DNA from: Bacteroidales bacterium
GTDB lineage: Bacteria > Bacteroidota > Bacteroidia > Bacteroidales > Marinilabiliaceae
Reading direction: 5' to 3'
NCBI GenBank assembly: GCA_024401395.1
Contig: JAKSLD010000018.1
Location: 16,569-80,568, forward strand
Length of the DNA: 64,000 nucleotides
The notes beneath the pieces were generated by a model. That model made no database searches and was not told the origin of the DNA. It worked only from the letters and a program-made list of their open reading frames with translations. Below, one piece after another: positions 63,900-64,000 of the stretch. The position numbers and the translations under genes are program-made. Every line of letters begins with the position of its first letter. Position 1 is the first letter of the stretch.

Positions 63900-64000
63900 C
63901 GGGGTGAGTAGAAGGGAGTTGGTTTTTAGATAAAGATAAGATTTGTTATTGCTGGAAGTTGGCTCTGGGTCCTTTCTGTATTAAGGCTGTATTAAGAGAG

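Overview
The window looks like a chromosomal segment of a member of the Bacteroidales, probably Prevotellaceae or a close relative. The evidence is indirect but consistent: promoters of the Bacteroidetes type (TAnnTTTG at -7, TTTG or TTG at -33), almost no Shine-Dalgarno sites, A/T-rich leaders, a LysRS with the Bacteroidetes C-terminal extension, Bacteroidetes families (DUF4254, DUF6089, GH97, FISUMP-type lipid-anchored or secreted proteins, DUF3987/DUF4248 remnants) and two Rpn-type PDDEXK genes. No rRNA, tRNA or CRISPR array was found.

Layout. 1-2.1 kb: the edge of an SGNH hydrolase gene, an Rpn/PDDEXK gene and copies of a short dispersed repeat. 2.1-18.6 kb: core genes lysS-gpsA-pgi, a ClpC-type AAA+ unfoldase, a Ppx/GppA phosphatase, a sigma54 activator without a DNA-binding domain, envelope proteins, GT9, recJ (opposite strand), hpt, adk and fabG. 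18.9-32.8 kb: an 11-gene tightly packed operon for an aryl-polyene/flexirubin-like lipid (methyltransferase, acyltransferases, hot-dog dehydratase, two ketosynthases each fused to a chain-length-factor-like domain, ACP, LolA-like carrier, glycosyltransferase-acyltransferase fusion, AMP ligase, MMPL exporter). fabG lies just upstream behind its own terminator. 32.8-44.2 kb: rplU-rpmA, serS, nadK, an outer-membrane barrel, uppS, bamA, four tandem OmpH/Skp chaperones and a GT-C enzyme. 44.2-48.6 kb, minus strand: rpoN, a PAP2-like phosphatase, ispD, a second hot-dog dehydratase, DUF2062 and a YgjP-like peptidase. 48.8-57.6 kb: two FISUMP-like secreted paralogues, an alpha-amylase lipoprotein, a GH97 alpha-glucosidase, and a HipBA toxin-antitoxin operon held between two 59-bp direct repeats. 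57.6-64 kb: a large secreted GLUG/InlB-repeat protein, another GT-C enzyme, a second Rpn gene, and a decayed DUF3987/DUF4248 locus flanked by 56-bp inverted repeats.

How the parts may fit together. The polyene operon supplies most of a type II PKS plus export, but its only dehydratase has lost the FabZ active-site His while keeping the Glu. The dehydratase gene 24 kb away has the His but not the Glu. FabZ-family sites are made from residues of two protomers, so the two may form one heterodimeric enzyme; the DUF2062 gene next to the distant one also belongs to families often seen with these clusters. RpoN, a sigma54 activator and a near-consensus -24/-12 site in front of the ompH array all lie within 40 kb, suggesting envelope control by sigma54. 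Functions are read from motifs and gene order only; no database search was run.
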